DNA of 64,000 nt, from contig BGZK01000752.1 in the NCBI GenBank assembly GCA_005406025.1, forward strand, positions 186,001 through 250,000, read 5' to 3'. A program made the translations under genes and the position numbers. This DNA is from Eumeta japonica (Eukaryota > Arthropoda > Insecta > Lepidoptera > Psychidae). The number at the start of each line of letters is the position of its first letter. Position 1 is the stretch's first letter. Shown here in pieces: positions 1-11,530 of this stretch. The notes below the pieces were generated by a model. The model was not told where the DNA came from. It made no database searches and worked only from the letters and a program-made list of their open reading frames with translations.

Positions 1-867
1 TCACTAGAATCATTGAGTTCAGTTTATTTTGAAAATGTATTGATGTATTTTTATAGATCAGTATCAGTTTTGTATCAGATCAGTATCAGTATCAGTTCTG
101 TATCAGTTTTGAATGGATTATTCGTTTGAGATCTCCTCAGTGGCGTATGAAAAGTCTTATTGTTTGACATAAGTGTTTCTATGCATTCATCAGGGAAGTT
201 TATTTGGATATATTATCAATAATACAATTTTTCGAAATACTTTTAAATACATGTATTGGTAATTTTTAAAATAATTAATTCATTAATACTGAAATCTAAT
301 TGGCTTTATAGATTACTGAAATTCGTCTAATAACACAAACCTCATCAACATCTCTTTTTGTTTGAAACATTACTGTTGAAATAGTTTACAAATGATAGAA
401 AAAAAACTTTATAAACGTAAAAATGTTCAAAAACATATGGTAAATAATATTTTCCAGCTCGAAAACTTCTAAAATGCATGGATACAAATTTTTACGTGGT
501 AAAACATTTCACATATACAAAACCAGTAAAATAATCAATCAATCATGATTTTTTTTTGAGATTACGAAATAAAATGAAAAAAATTTTGTGTGCCTCAGAA
601 ATTTTGAACTCTTACAACTCAAAAAGCTCAAAATCATCGATGTCCAACCAAAGTATTCCCAAGTTCCTGAAACTCGAGATCGTCGGACAATTTTAGTGAT
701 GACCTATAGGATCAACAGTTTCTTATTCACAAATATAATTTCATTAGCTATACGACGAACAGTTACCGAAATATTGAAGTTTTCATAAAAATATTCATCG
801 TTTTTTTTTTCACCGCCATTCGTTCATTGCTTTTTTTTTTTACAAAATCATGACATAGACGTCCGTT
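1..867. other. AT-rich unassigned DNA
   Basis: No gene is supported. The stretch has homopolymer runs near 550 and 800-840 and a short TATCAGT minisatellite (listed separately). The 66-codon frame at 588-788 has no recognisable motif and unremarkable base use, so I treat it as chance. Confidence 0.6.
54..115 (+). repeat. TATCAGT minisatellite
   Basis: The unit (A)TCAGTATCAG with TTTTG/TTCTG interruptions recurs about six times. It is a short degenerate tandem array with no neighbouring gene. Confidence 0.7.
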
Positions 868-869
868 TT

Positions 870-1582
870 TAAAGTTCCGTGCTTCTAAATGAAAAGGAAA
901 TCCCTATAAGGATTATTTTGTTTTCCTTCTGTCCGTCTATCTGTCAAGATTGTTTTTCTCAGGGGTGCATGGAGGGGTGCAGGGGTGCATATAAAATTGA
1001 AATTAACATCGAATACTTTGTCCGTATGACGTTTCTTGGAGCTGTAAAATAACAAAACTTCTAAGTCAACATCATTAAAGTATACGGATGAAATACTGCG
1101 ATTTATGCCTTACATAATGAAACTCGCATGTGAATCAAAACCTACCTAATACTTCCCATTGACCTAGAATCACGACATTTGGCATAAGGGTCTAATAACA
1201 CAAGTAAAGAAAAATAACTGAAAATCGATAATTTGTAGCTATATCATATGATTATCATAAAAAAAAATCTTTATGGTCACAAACTTATACTCGCAATCGG
1301 AGTATGGACCATAATGTAGACATTGGTCCTTCATATTGCATGGGAGAACATATTTTAACTTTCTGCTATAAAAACTTCAGAGTTTTAAAAAAAAATTGAA
1401 AAATTACTTGAAAAAAGAGCTAAAATATCATTATTCCTGAGATGAATATCTCGATAGTATCGGCATTTACAACGATAAAAAACTTCGAGGCTCTTTATGG
1501 AAGAAATACTTGGATACATAATTAATTTTGTGTGGAACCCTCAGGGTGCGAGTCCTATTCGCACTTGTTTGGTTTGATTTTC
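870..1582 (+). repeat. Dispersed lepidopteran repeat with GGAACCCTC..TCGCACTTG tail
   Basis: The copy opens with AAAGTTCCGTGCTTC, then CCCTATAAGGATTATTTTGTT and a TCTGTCCGTCTATCTGTCAAG run near 895-950. It continues with TTCCCATTGACCTAGAATCA near 1150 and ends with TGGAACCCTCAGGGTGCGAG and TTCGCACTTG at 1533-1568. I recognise this order as a very common interspersed repeat of moth and butterfly genomes. It has no coding capacity and its class (LINE tail or non-autonomous DNA element) is uncertain. A small GGGGTGCA triplication lies at 961-990. It is one of the best taxonomic markers in the window. Confidence 0.7.
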
Positions 1583-2204
1583 AAAGCTAAATGACATTAG
1601 CATTAGTATGAATATATTTTGAATACATTTTAAACTTCAGTTTATCGAATACACTATTTTCCGGAAATATTATAATAATATCAATTATAATCTAGGTACT
1701 GTTAGTAAAAACGATTTTAAGTATAGCGATCTAGGTCTTAAATCGTTATATTTAAAACCCGTCTTAATAATTTTTCTCAAGTGTTTCTCTCTTGAATATT
1801 AATAAATAAAATGTAAGCCGACCTCTTCCCTCTCTAAAATCTCTTTTATAATAAAAGATCTAATCCAATTTATTGTGCAGATTTTTAGTTTTTCAAATTA
1901 TGTTTTTATCGTAATTTATTTCCTCCTAGCGAGGAGCCCATAACCTGTGGCGTGTGTATAAAACGTGACCATGGTTTAAATTTGGCTCGTAATATTGTTC
2001 ATCAATACATGTATATTAATTTGCATAGTGGTCCTTCGGGCTTTTATGATTAAGTCTCTAGCATGTAACAGGGCAGATTAATAGCAAAATTTTAAATGTT
2101 TTATATATTCAACTTTAAACTACATATTCATGGAAATAAATGGTTACAAATAGTCTTTACAGATTTACGACTTTGATCAATTATTATGGTGTTTGTTTGG
2201 GTCA
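1583..2204. other. AT-rich unassigned DNA
   Basis: No open frame, RNA gene or known repeat is seen. The CTCCTAGCGAGGAG motif at 1922-1935 can form a small hairpin. Confidence 0.5.
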
Positions 2205-2460
2205 TATCTGTACTAATATATAAAGCTGAACAGTTTATTTCACTGCGCTAATCTTTGTAATTATCAGTCGGATTTGAAAAAATCTTTTTGCGTTTGATAG
2301 CTCAATCCTCAAGAATATCTATAGGCCATCAAAATCATTTAATAGTTTCATTTTTTTCGTTTGAACGCCCTAATCTTTGCAACTACCATTCGAATTAGAA
2401 AAAATCTTCTATTTGACAACCTAAATTGTAAGCTGATTATAAGCTGTCTCAATGAAATTT
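2205..2460 (+). mobile_element. Helitron-like head, partly duplicated in tandem
   Basis: It starts TCTGTACTAATATATAAAGC and continues through TGCGCTAATCTTTGTAA and GATAGCTCAATCC..CTATAGGCC. This matches the lepidopteran non-autonomous family whose copies read TCTATACTAATATTATAAAGC..CGCGCTAATCTCAGGAACTAC. A second partial copy of the same segment (CGTTTGAACGCCCTAATCTTTGC) follows at about 2357-2440. The TC start fits a Helitron 5' end; no Rep/helicase coding is present. Confidence 0.5.
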
Positions 2461-3437
2461 TACTTCGTGATAGATTGTATAATGTAAGAAAGAATTTTTG
2501 AAATGGGCTATTTAGCGGATTAAAAGGGGGTTCATTTTTGTATAAAACTTTTTACGGAACGAGGTACGACTATTGAATTTGTCATAAATATTGCCTATTA
2601 AAAGTGATGAGACGCATCTTTCACAATTGAGGGAAGCGGGATTACTATATAATGAATAAAAATGAGAATGTGTTTTGTTTGTTTTTTCATATCCAAACAA
2701 TATCGTTAGTATCGCTAGTTTCATAGTATTTGCTATGAAACTAGCGATACGTTGTATTAGCTAATGGGATGATTTGTGAAAAATAAAACTAGCATTCGTA
2801 TCTGATATTGTCTGTGTATTTGTACCATTGAACTGAACTTATTGTAATAATTACTTTATTAATAAGAAACTCCGTGAGTAAAACAGACTATTAAAATTTC
2901 GCTTTGGCTGCGTCTGCATATTTGCGTTATTATAGATTCCAAAAATTCTCTTATTCATACAAAGCTACACAATACCCTAGTAATATAGTATAAATTTTAT
3001 TTTGATCTAGCATTTGTTCCGGATTTGTCTAATTGAAATTGTGATCGGTAACAGTATTAATATTGTAAATGCAACTAAGAGCAAAATCGGGAGCCGAGAC
3101 TGTATCTGGTTTGAAATCGAGAAAGGGACTAAGATCGAAATCGGTTGTCGGATCAGATTAGAATTAAGATCAATACTGGAATCAGAATAAGAAGCAGTAC
3201 TGAGATGAGAATTGAAATCAGGACCGGGATCGAATGCAGAATTAGAATCGGAATCTAATTAAATCAAGACCGGCTTCGGCGTCAAAAGCGGGATAAATCG
3301 ACATCGAAAATAGGACTGGGATCGGATGCAACAACGGAATATCGATCAGAGTTATGATTAAAATCATAATAGGTCGATATATAAGATGAAGGAATCAATT
3401 TTATGTATACACGAGTGGGGCCAAGAGCGGGAGCTAG
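2460..3437 (+). repeat. Dispersed quasi-periodic GATCGG repeat, copy a
   Basis: The first half (about 2500-3010) aligns with 42470-42960 through shared blocks such as AAAAGGGGG, CTGCATATT and AAGCTACA. The second half (3060-3400) is a degenerate run of words like ATCGGGA, GGAATC and GGGATCG spaced about 12-18 bases, followed by ATTAAAATCATAATAGGTCGA. The copy ends GGGAGCTAG|T, with CTAG at 3434-3437, a Helitron-type CTRR|T terminus. An 18-bp perfect hairpin at 2709-2750 is absent from the paralogue. Confidence 0.6.
2709..2750. repeat. Perfect hairpin, 18-bp arms, 6-base loop
   Basis: Arms 2709-2726 and 2733-2750 (GTATCGCTAGTTTCATAG and its exact complement) flank the loop TATTTG. The related copy near 42690 has only the right-arm sequence (ACTATAAAACTAGCGGTATG). 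Confidence 0.85.
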
Positions 3438-5184
3438 TCGCAGTATAAAATTATTTCGTTTCAATGCGCAAAATCGAGATATTCCGTATCACTTTCGCCC
3501 CTTCGCTAGATATCGAGTGTTCTCAGAGTAAATTTGATTGTCATAGACATAAGATTTGAAACTCTTTTATGTTTTAGACCATCAATAAGAAATCGAAAAT
3601 TTCGTACGTCTTTATACTATCCTTTCTTAATCATTAAACCACACAACATTTTTAAAGTGAGTGAGTATTTATCGTTTACCTAGATACTTGAAATCGCTTA
3701 AGCCTGTAGGAACTTCTTACGATATGATAAAGACACTTCAGAATACGCTTCTCTGATCGGCTTTAGTCGAGGGCCACGCAGGCGCGCGATTTCGTATTCT
3801 ACGAGATACCGTCTGTCGCACTCGTTGCTCCTTCATCGGTAATAGTGTTAGAAAAGAAAAAAATCCTTAACGGGGAACGCGGGGTCATAGGATCGACTGT
3901 AGGAACGAGGTTTATTTACTTTTCCTCACGCCTAGTTCCTCCAGGGCAAAACGTGGATGGGAAATCTTTGCTTTTGTATTCTGAATGTATCTGGAAGAAT
4001 GGATGACAAGCTTGAAGGTGCCTGCAAGCTGAAGACGACTATATTCTATGCGTGAACGACTCTAGAAAAAGGTAGTGGTAGTGCTGTAAGACACAGATCT
4101 CTCGATTTTTATTGGTCTGGGTTGATAGGAGTAAGCAACGATGCCGGAGCATCGACTTTTATCTTCTTTAAAATATCTAAGTCTGTGGACTATTATACTA
4201 ATGTGTGAATCCAAAGTCAAAACTAGACTGATGCATTTTGTGTTAAGATTGTATATCTAGACATATCCAAATCGACTGTATAATCTAAATTGTGGAATTT
4301 TACCTGAGGTTTTGTTGAGTGATTTTGAGGGGCAAACGAGCACGCGAGCCATGACGAAGTAGATGGTCACAGTCTTTTATGGATACTCTCAATCCCAGAA
4401 GTTATTACGTGCTAAGACACATAAAGAAAGAGACATTTTAGAAATGAGGGAATTGTCGCCTTAGATGATTTTGATAGTTGGTTGGGTTTTAAGAAAATGA
4501 ACACAAGAAACTCTTAAATAAGAAATTAAATAAAGAAAATTTTGAAGAAGGGTAGAGTATAGTTCCACGACAATTCTGTAGTAATCTGAATTTTGATATC
4601 TTGCTTATTTCGAAACGCAGATTCAGCTTAAGAGGTAAGATGAAATTTACCTAGAAACCGAATAAGTACAGTACAATACAAGAATCTCTGTCGTTGTGAA
4701 GTTAGTCACAAAAGCGTCGAAATGGCGTAAAATAGGAATCGGGGGAGAAGAAGAATGGTCGCGAAGTGTTGAGCCTGCGTATTACATGATTCGCAGGCAT
4801 TTCAGAGCGGCAAAGTTTCGGGCGTTGTACTCTACATTGAAAATTGTCCTAGGCATTCATAATGGGTCTAAAATTTATATTTTTTAGTAAAAAATATTTA
4901 TTTAAACAATTAATTCATAAAAGATTGCTTATCATCATACTATATATTTTTCTTGTATATTTACCGATAAACTAGGTTTTCTCTCCTTCAATTTGAGATC
5001 TTTAACGTAAGCCTGACTTACATTTGACCAATATTTTATTGTTTGTTGTTTTATTTTAGAGCTTTTTTGAATAATCGTGTCAAGTTTAATATTTGTATAT
5101 ATTACATAGGTGACACTTAAAATTTTACTTAGAATCTATTTACCACTTAGAAACTATAAAATAATAAAATAAAACATATTGCAA
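3438..5184. other. Unassigned DNA with a mildly GC-richer patch
   Basis: No gene is supported. 3770-4000 is less AT-rich (GGCCACGCAGGCGCGCGATT) and could be single-copy regulatory DNA. A 7-bp hairpin (GCCTGCG..CGCAGGC) lies near 4773-4799 inside a 63-codon frame that resembles nothing I know. Confidence 0.4.
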
Positions 5185-6310
5185 TCTTAAAAATGCAACT
5201 TTTTGCCACCCTTATTATGTCTTGCATTAGTTTGTCATTTGTTAATATAAATAGGCGGCAAAAAAAAGAAAATTGTTCGTTCAATATCAACTTGAATTTA
5301 ACGCGAGAATATTTTCGTGCAATGATTTTCTATGCTTTTCGTTGCCATTTGAATCAACAAGAAAGGTAAAATTGATTTTGGTTGGCCTTTAATGATAAAT
5401 CTTTATCAATTGCTTCTATTTATAACTGGTTATAGAGTTTAAACATGCTCGTGCTAATCTGACTGACGATCTGCATCGAGAGACGTCCTTCTATGGCGAC
5501 GACCGAAGACAACATCAGTGCTGTGTGGCTCATGATAGAAACTAACAAAAGAGTGATCTACCGGCAGATTCGGACAAGCTCAGGTATCGGTATGAGTCAA
5601 GTGCACCAAACCCTGCATGAACATTTAGCGGTTAGAAAGATTTGCACTCAGTCGATAATTTATAATTTGACAAAAGCGTTTAAACTCCTTTGTGTTAATT
5701 GGTGCCGCAAAATGATGTAAAAAATTGCCGGCGGTCTCAAATGATGTATACTACATAGTTACAGGTAACGAAAGTTCTTAGCATTCCGAAATCAAAAGAC
5801 AGTTTGTTCAGTGGGTGTTTCCTCTGAAAAAGTTACCCATTAAAGTAAAACGAGGTCGAACTTCGGGACAAAGATGGTGGCCTCTTTCTTCGGAATGACA
5901 AATCATTATGCAACGATTGTTGTGGAAGATAGAGAAAAGCAATCACTGCATACTGGTACACTAACAATTATTTGCCTCTTGCTTTGGAAAAAGTTTGGGT
6001 AAAATGACCCAGCTGTAGGATTCTCCTTCACAATTACAACACCTCGCCACATGCCACCAGACAAACAACTAATTATTTAGAGACGTTAAGTACGGATATA
6101 CTGACTCACCCGCCCTAGAGTATCGACCTCGCACCATGCGATTTTTATTTCTTTCTTAAAATAAATAAAAAACTTCGAAGAAAGTGGTTTACAGTCGCCG
6201 AGGAAGCAGTGGCTGCATATGAAAAGGCCGTCGAAGCGACCCCTAAGTGCGAGTGGGCAAAGTGTTTCTCTCGGCGGTTCCTTCGAATGCAGCGATGTAC
6301 TTACTTCAAT
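5185..6310 (+). pseudogene. Mariner transposase pseudogene, family B copy 1
   Basis: A Tc1/mariner cut-and-paste transposase would have bound terminal repeats and catalysed excision in the nucleus with a D,D34D triad. The leader (AAAAATGCAACT..TTGCCACCC) matches copy 2 near 15900. The N-terminus reads NLTREYFRAMIFYAF from 5292, with TTG in place of the start codon. 5493-5720 encodes the second helix-turn-helix region (MSQVHQTLHEHLAV). The first catalytic aspartate has become asparagine (VTGNES near 5760). The third is kept in APCDF near 6135, after a stop inside the HPPYS segment. The C-terminus AYEKAVEATPKCEWAKCFS is at about 6215-6270. Several stops and frameshifts make it inactive. Family identity is secure; subfamily is not assigned. 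Confidence 0.9.
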
Positions 6311-6956
6311 GGACGCTATAAAAACAATAATAATAAAAATAATTTTGTTAAATTTATGATCAAGAATTATTTCAAATTTAGTAGCAGATTGTTTTTTGAG
6401 AGACTAGGAATAAAAATATTTTTTGCATATTTTCGAGTAAAAGCTTTTTGAATTTTCAGAGCCATATTCTATGAAAATATGACAAATCATGCAACTCGCA
6501 TTACATAAAATCCGGCTTCTTAAAATGGACTATATTGTAAAGTTATTAAAAATGGAAATTAGAAATTCTTTTAATATGAATAGTTTGTAACAAATATTAT
6601 TTACAAATTTTTAAAAATTTACAATTGAAAACAATAATGTTTATTGAGTAAAGCTACGTCATATTACGAAAAGCGGACAGAAAGATAAACAGACACACAG
6701 ACAGGCAGATATTAAGACTTCTCATAATTTCTTGAGCTATCCTATCTTATAAGTAGTATATTAACTACAGGATCGAACCTGTGGTTAATATAATATGGAC
6801 AATATATTAGTTTAATATACTAAAATGATTCATTACATACTTTCAGGAGATATTCTGGTTTAAAATATAGGAAAGTAATTAATTTTTACCCGCAAGAATA
6901 TAGGATAAATTGCTGTATTTTTTTTTTTGATTGGTATTCGCTAATTGTAGTGCGTA
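6311..6956. other. AT-rich unassigned DNA
   Basis: No gene is seen. The 80-codon frame running to 6451 is the mariner C-terminus read through into AT-rich flank. A hairpin at 6757-6792 is listed separately. Confidence 0.5.
6757..6792. repeat. Hairpin, 15-bp arms, 6-base loop
   Basis: Arms 6757-6771 (TATATTAACTACAGG) and 6778-6792 pair at 14 of 15 positions around the loop ATCGAA. Confidence 0.75.
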
Positions 6957-7110
6957 AAACGAGCTCAAGTTCGGTATCGCGATCGCTATGAAATCGAGAG
7001 CCGGATAGGGATCGAATTTTTTGAATCATGCGCTCTCAGAAAATAAAGGTCATAAAGGGCATTGAAACCGGACTTAAAGCCCAGAGCAGAACGATGGTCT
7101 GTCTACTCTA
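6957..7110 (+). repeat. Quasi-periodic GATCGG repeat, copy b (fragment)
   Basis: The words GTATCGCGATCG, GAGAGCCGGATAGGGATCG and ATTGAAACCGGAC give the same degenerate periodicity as copies a and h. No terminus is recognisable. Confidence 0.45.
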
Positions 7111-8989
7111 CATTACGGTTCAACTAGCATCCATATCGGAACGGACTCGATACAAAACTGAAAGAATTCTGTTTATGTTCATTTCAGCGAAGAAGGGTGT
7201 CGAATGCTGTATTCGAAAACGTGAGAACTTGAAATGACATATTGGAATTTTTGGAGTTTATAAGGTATTGGCAAAAATCAAACAGCCAAGGAAACGTAAA
7301 TACTTGTTTAGTATTATAAAAAGAAAGTTAGTAAATAATTTCCAATTTAGATAATTTTTGTTTAACGTGAACTTTTGTGATTTTTCCAAAATCATTTAAT
7401 CATACCTTTGAGATTGAAAATCCCGATTCTTCAGAAGAAAGATTTCAGAAGTAATAATTTCTCGTTAACTTTTCGCCTAACAGTATTTTAAAATATTCTA
7501 TTTAGTTCATGTTGAACAAATTTTCGTCTTATCGTGTTACCCTTATGGATGAATACGATGTTTATGACAAAGTAAAATTGACCATTAGCAACTTTTGTTT
7601 GTCGATATTTTTAAAGTGCCGTGAAAATAAGGGTTACTTCCAAAGGTAAAACAATGAAACCCTTTTAGGGTCTCGCATGTAGTCGTCTTCGCGTTAATTT
7701 ATCCGAGTCGTTCTTTTTACTGCTAAATGTGGATATTTTAAACAGCATAATCATATTATGAATTTCTGGACATACTTACCAGTCCTAAAATTTTCCTACT
7801 TTTCTGCTTTTTGTCATTTATTACTCACTAAAAACAACTACAAGTAAATTTCACAGTTTGTTAATCTCATGACAAATAAATCTATACACCTACGTATATG
7901 AAATATCATGTCATACCTGATTGAAAACAATGATTCAAATATACTTTTATGAAACCTTTAGGTATATGTACACGGAAACTGCTGTGAAATATTACTCTAA
8001 ATGGACACAAATTTTGATTCTTTGGAAAATCCCTAAAATAAAGGGAGGGTTATGGAAATCCTATTTAAACTTTTTAGGGAGAAGCATGGTGGTAGTAAAC
8101 AAATTTCGTAACTTTAATTTTTTTTTCATCTATTCTAAATACATACTTTCTATCAAAATTGTTATTTTTCAAAATCCAATCACACATTGTATTCATACAA
8201 TGCGTAAGATACTGGTTTTATACCCATTATCTGTTTCAACGACGAAGGGAAATCACACGCATAAACCTGCACCCGACGAACCAGCTTGGGCAACAGCTAT
8301 GCCCTAAATTCATACTCTTAAGCCCTCTTCTTAGAGGAGATTACTGCCATGCAGATGAATATAACGCATCTATTAGTCTTTCACTGCTAAGGGATGATGC
8401 CGGGAGGCCCATAATCCGTTACTCTGAATTGTATTTGTCTTATTATATATTTAAAAAACTAACAAACTGATATTGTTTTTCTTTTTTTACTACCTAGGAT
8501 GTCAACAGCTTCGTTTACAGACTTTTCTCTATCAATATTAGAGGATTTTCTTTAAAAAAATAATATGAACGTCCACATAAACTCTAGATATATTATTTAA
8601 TTTAGTTTTTGTTTTGTTTATCGGCAATTTTACAAGCAGAAAAAAATGTGTAACGCATGAAATATACAGCAAAATGAATTTCAGCATGGTACCACAAGGG
8701 CAGAAATTAATAAACTTGTATTTATTAGGATAATAGAATTATTAAATTTGCAAATTTTCATTCATAATCTTAGACAAATCTGATTCTAAACAAGATACGA
8801 AAAAGTAAGGTACCTACATTGAAAGCACATTAAAATTGTTTTAAAAAATATATAAGTACAGCTACTTACATTTGATTTATGCTCAACAAGGATTAGGCTG
8901 TGGAGTCGACGATAGTTTATGAGGACAATCAGTTTAACGGCCAACCTCAGTATTCCGCGTTTCCACGAACACCCAATAAATCGTCGCAC
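7111..8989. other. AT-rich unassigned DNA
   Basis: No gene is supported. The overlapping frames of 128 and 103 codons at 7921-8470 show no domain, and the nucleotide sequence carries no splice or codon signature that convinces me. 8240-8430 is less AT-rich and could be an old repeat. Confidence 0.4.
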
Positions 8990-9300
8990 TGATTCACTTT
9001 CACTGTAACGCTTTCACAGAACTCGCCGTTTAGTGTCGCCGCCGCTCGCTGCAACACGAAGGCGCTGCGTCCGGCGGAGGGTGCAGCGGCGGTGATGTAA
9101 GCGGGAGTCGGCGCGGCGGCGCGCGGGGCCGGCACCGGCACGCGGGGCTGTCGGACCGTCGGCGAGGGCGGGCGGGCGTTCGCTTACGGCGGGCGGCGGG
9201 CGCGACTGGCGGCGCCGCGCAGGCGGCGGCGGCGCGCCCCGCCCGCCCGCGCCGCTCGCACGCCCTCGCCGCGCCGGCCGTCGCTCGCCACTCGCCGCCT
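8990..9300. promoter_or_regulatory. CpG- and GC-rich island, candidate promoter
   Basis: About 300 bases of very high G+C with dense CpG sit in otherwise AT-rich DNA, for example GGCGGGCGGCGGGCGCGACT near 9190. On the minus strand a frame at 8947-9141 would encode an alanine/proline-rich peptide, but composition alone explains that. The flank at 9300-9480 is also complex, with TATTTTTCTGTTTCGAATC then CCCGCAG at 9346-9352 resembling a splice acceptor. A promoter or first exon is possible; no TATA box or product is identified. Confidence 0.35.
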
Positions 9301-10659
9301 AACTCGGAAGCTGGATCGAGAACGTTTTATTTTTCTGTTTCGAATCCCCGCAGCTTATCTCGTCCGAAACCGCCGGATTGTTTCATTTCTATCGAAGATG
9401 CCGCCCGAGAGTAAAGTTCGTCACCCGAGGACCTTATAAAACGAGATGAATAAAGTTTGACTTCATTTCGCAGAGCGGCCTCGATCTTTACCGTGTTTCC
9501 GTTTGGTATCGTTAGGTATAGAAATTACGCCATTAACGTAGGTAGGTATAACGGTGTAACGAAACAAAATAACGATTTCGTTAAGAGACAATTATACTAA
9601 ATTATGAATTTAATTCGCATCTGTAGCTCCGTAGCGACGAACAAAATAATGTAAAATTCGCAATTGCGCTGGGCTTAAACAAACGGATACTGTATTACTC
9701 TTTATAAATAAGAAAGTAAATGTCAAGGATATAGTTATCTATTTGTATGGTAGATACATACTCTATTGAAATCCAAACGACTGCATTTGAGTTAGTATTT
9801 ATCACTTACTCAGTTGAATGAAAAAAATGAATAACTAAATAATTTTTAAAGATAGATTATTCAAAATGACTTTTGTTCAATTTACCTATAAAACTATATT
9901 ACTCTGATTTATTCAAACTTTTGCATCATGTGGTTCAAAAGTTAGAAGAAATTAAGAAAGTTTATGATTTTGGAAATCAATAAGTCGTAAAATATCTAGC
10001 TTGAAAGAAAACTTACTTTAAACATAAATTATTTCTTTATTAACGCCTAAGCGGTCATTTTGATCATTCAAAATGACCGTTCAAAGATTCAAAAACCGAT
10101 GGAGATGACGTAAATGTAAAAAAATTAAAAGCAAAACGTTCCATCATTATTTGATAGATATCCACCTTCTATTTTTGAGTGTTATCTAAAACGGTATACG
10201 GCACCGATAACTGTTCAAGATTAGCGTTTTGTATTTTAACCAGTTTCGATCTTCAGGTCGGCTAAATCCCAGAGACATCCACGTCCCTCTTTGGTTTCAT
10301 CAGTGCAGTTCGAGATACACTTTACTGCAGACTGGTGGATTTTTCAAATGGTTTAAGATCACAAAATTCGGTAGAATTAAATATACATACTGGATACAAC
10401 GACCGATATATAAATATAAATAATTTTTTTATTAACATCTAAGCGGTTGCATTTAGCATCAATGTCAAGATTTAAAACCGATAAAGATGACATCAGTGCA
10501 AAAAATCAAGAATAAATTGTCTATTCAGTATTTAGTTATTTATTAAAATTTAAAGCCTATTTACACAATTTATAATTTGAATTTTGAATAAGAGCCAAAC
10601 TATAAATATTGAAATTAAAAGTCGCCAGCATTCTAAAACGAAGACAGCATAAATGTTAA

Positions 10660-10661
<2 letters not shown>
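9301..10661. other. Unassigned DNA
   Basis: 9301-9480 is moderately GC-rich and may belong to the adjacent island. The rest is AT-rich. A short inverted pair around TTTTGATCATTCAAAATGACCG lies near 10056-10080. No gene is seen. Confidence 0.4.
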
Positions 10662-10709
<48 letters not shown>

Positions 10710-10715
10710 TATTAA
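10662..10715. repeat. (TA)n microsatellite
   Basis: More than 20 TA units, interrupted near 10703. It lies beside a Helitron-like terminus at 10734. Confidence 0.9.
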
Positions 10716-10733
10716 TATGTATTTTATAAATAA

Positions 10734-10900
10734 CTAGCTGAGACGGCGCCTCCATCCGAATAAACCTAGGGGGAATTCCTTCATTTGTTATATAGAGCGA
10801 TATCTCTTTTAATCACGTTGGATGTCAATCATTTCATAAATATAACTTTTTCTTGCGGCTGGATACAAAATGGATTTCTTAATTTTTTATGTCGTATGCT
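10734..10900 (-). mobile_element. Helitron-like 3' end, reverse orientation
   Basis: AACTAGCTGAGACGGCGCC at 10732-10750, read on the minus strand, ends in ..CAGCTAG|T, like the termini of lepidopteran non-autonomous Helitrons. The other boundary is not visible and there is no coding. Confidence 0.4.
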
Positions 10901-11357
10901 CTTTCTTTAAATTATAATACTAATTTCGATACTATTGTACTATTGTGAATTGTGATTGAAAATTATGACTTAATGATTTTTAATTTAGTAGTAGTATCTG
11001 CCACAACTCCAAAGAAAAAGTTTTGCTCCAGTCGTGCTCAAAAAGTCAGACGCGTTCAATGTTTTTTCGATATACATTTCTTTTTTTGTAAATGTTGTAA
11101 CTTGAACAATTTGTATTGAAATGAGAAAACTCGTAACAGTTTAAAGGTTTTCATTTATTTTTATTACTCCATTTCACTGTTTTTAAATTTTGTATTGCCA
11201 AAAGTTTTCTTGGAACTCTTTAATTATTAATAACGTCTATTTAAAGATTTCAATACATGCGTTTAAAAAATAAGGATCTGATATTTTAAGCAAAAATTGT
11301 TTGAGTTAAGTCCGTTCCAGTAAACAAAAGAATTCATATTTAATCGAATTGTTAAAC
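10901..11357. other. AT-rich unassigned DNA
   Basis: No gene, RNA or recognised repeat. Confidence 0.5.
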
Positions 11358-11530
11358 ACTAGCTTTCTACTCGCGACTTTGCCCGCATAGACATAAATTG
11401 AATTCTTCCGTCTACTATATCGATCGGCCTTGCTGTCAATTGTAATGGCAGTTCCACACTTCATTTCGATTCCGTATCTCCCTTGATTCTGCTTCTAACT
11501 CTGATTTTTGCTCTAGGTCATGGTCAGCCT
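11358..11530 (-). repeat. Quasi-periodic GATCGG repeat, copy c
   Basis: It begins ACTAGCTTTCTACTCGCGAC (minus-strand 3' end ..CTAG|T, CTAG at 11359-11362). It is followed by ATTGAATTCTTCCGTC and ATATCGATC, the same order as copies a, e and h. It then shows the CGATTCCG/GATTCTG words. Confidence 0.6.

Noticed and set aside
53..120. TATCAGT array as a possible CRISPR-like array
   Set aside because: Units are contiguous and degenerate without spacers, and the genome is eukaryotic.
7921..8470. 128- and 103-codon open frames on the plus strand
   Set aside because: They overlap in different frames, are AT-driven, and show no motif or initiation and splice context.
8947..9141. Alanine/proline-rich minus frame in the GC-rich island
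   Set aside because: The frame opens without an ATG and its composition follows from the GC-rich DNA. It is kept only as part of the island.
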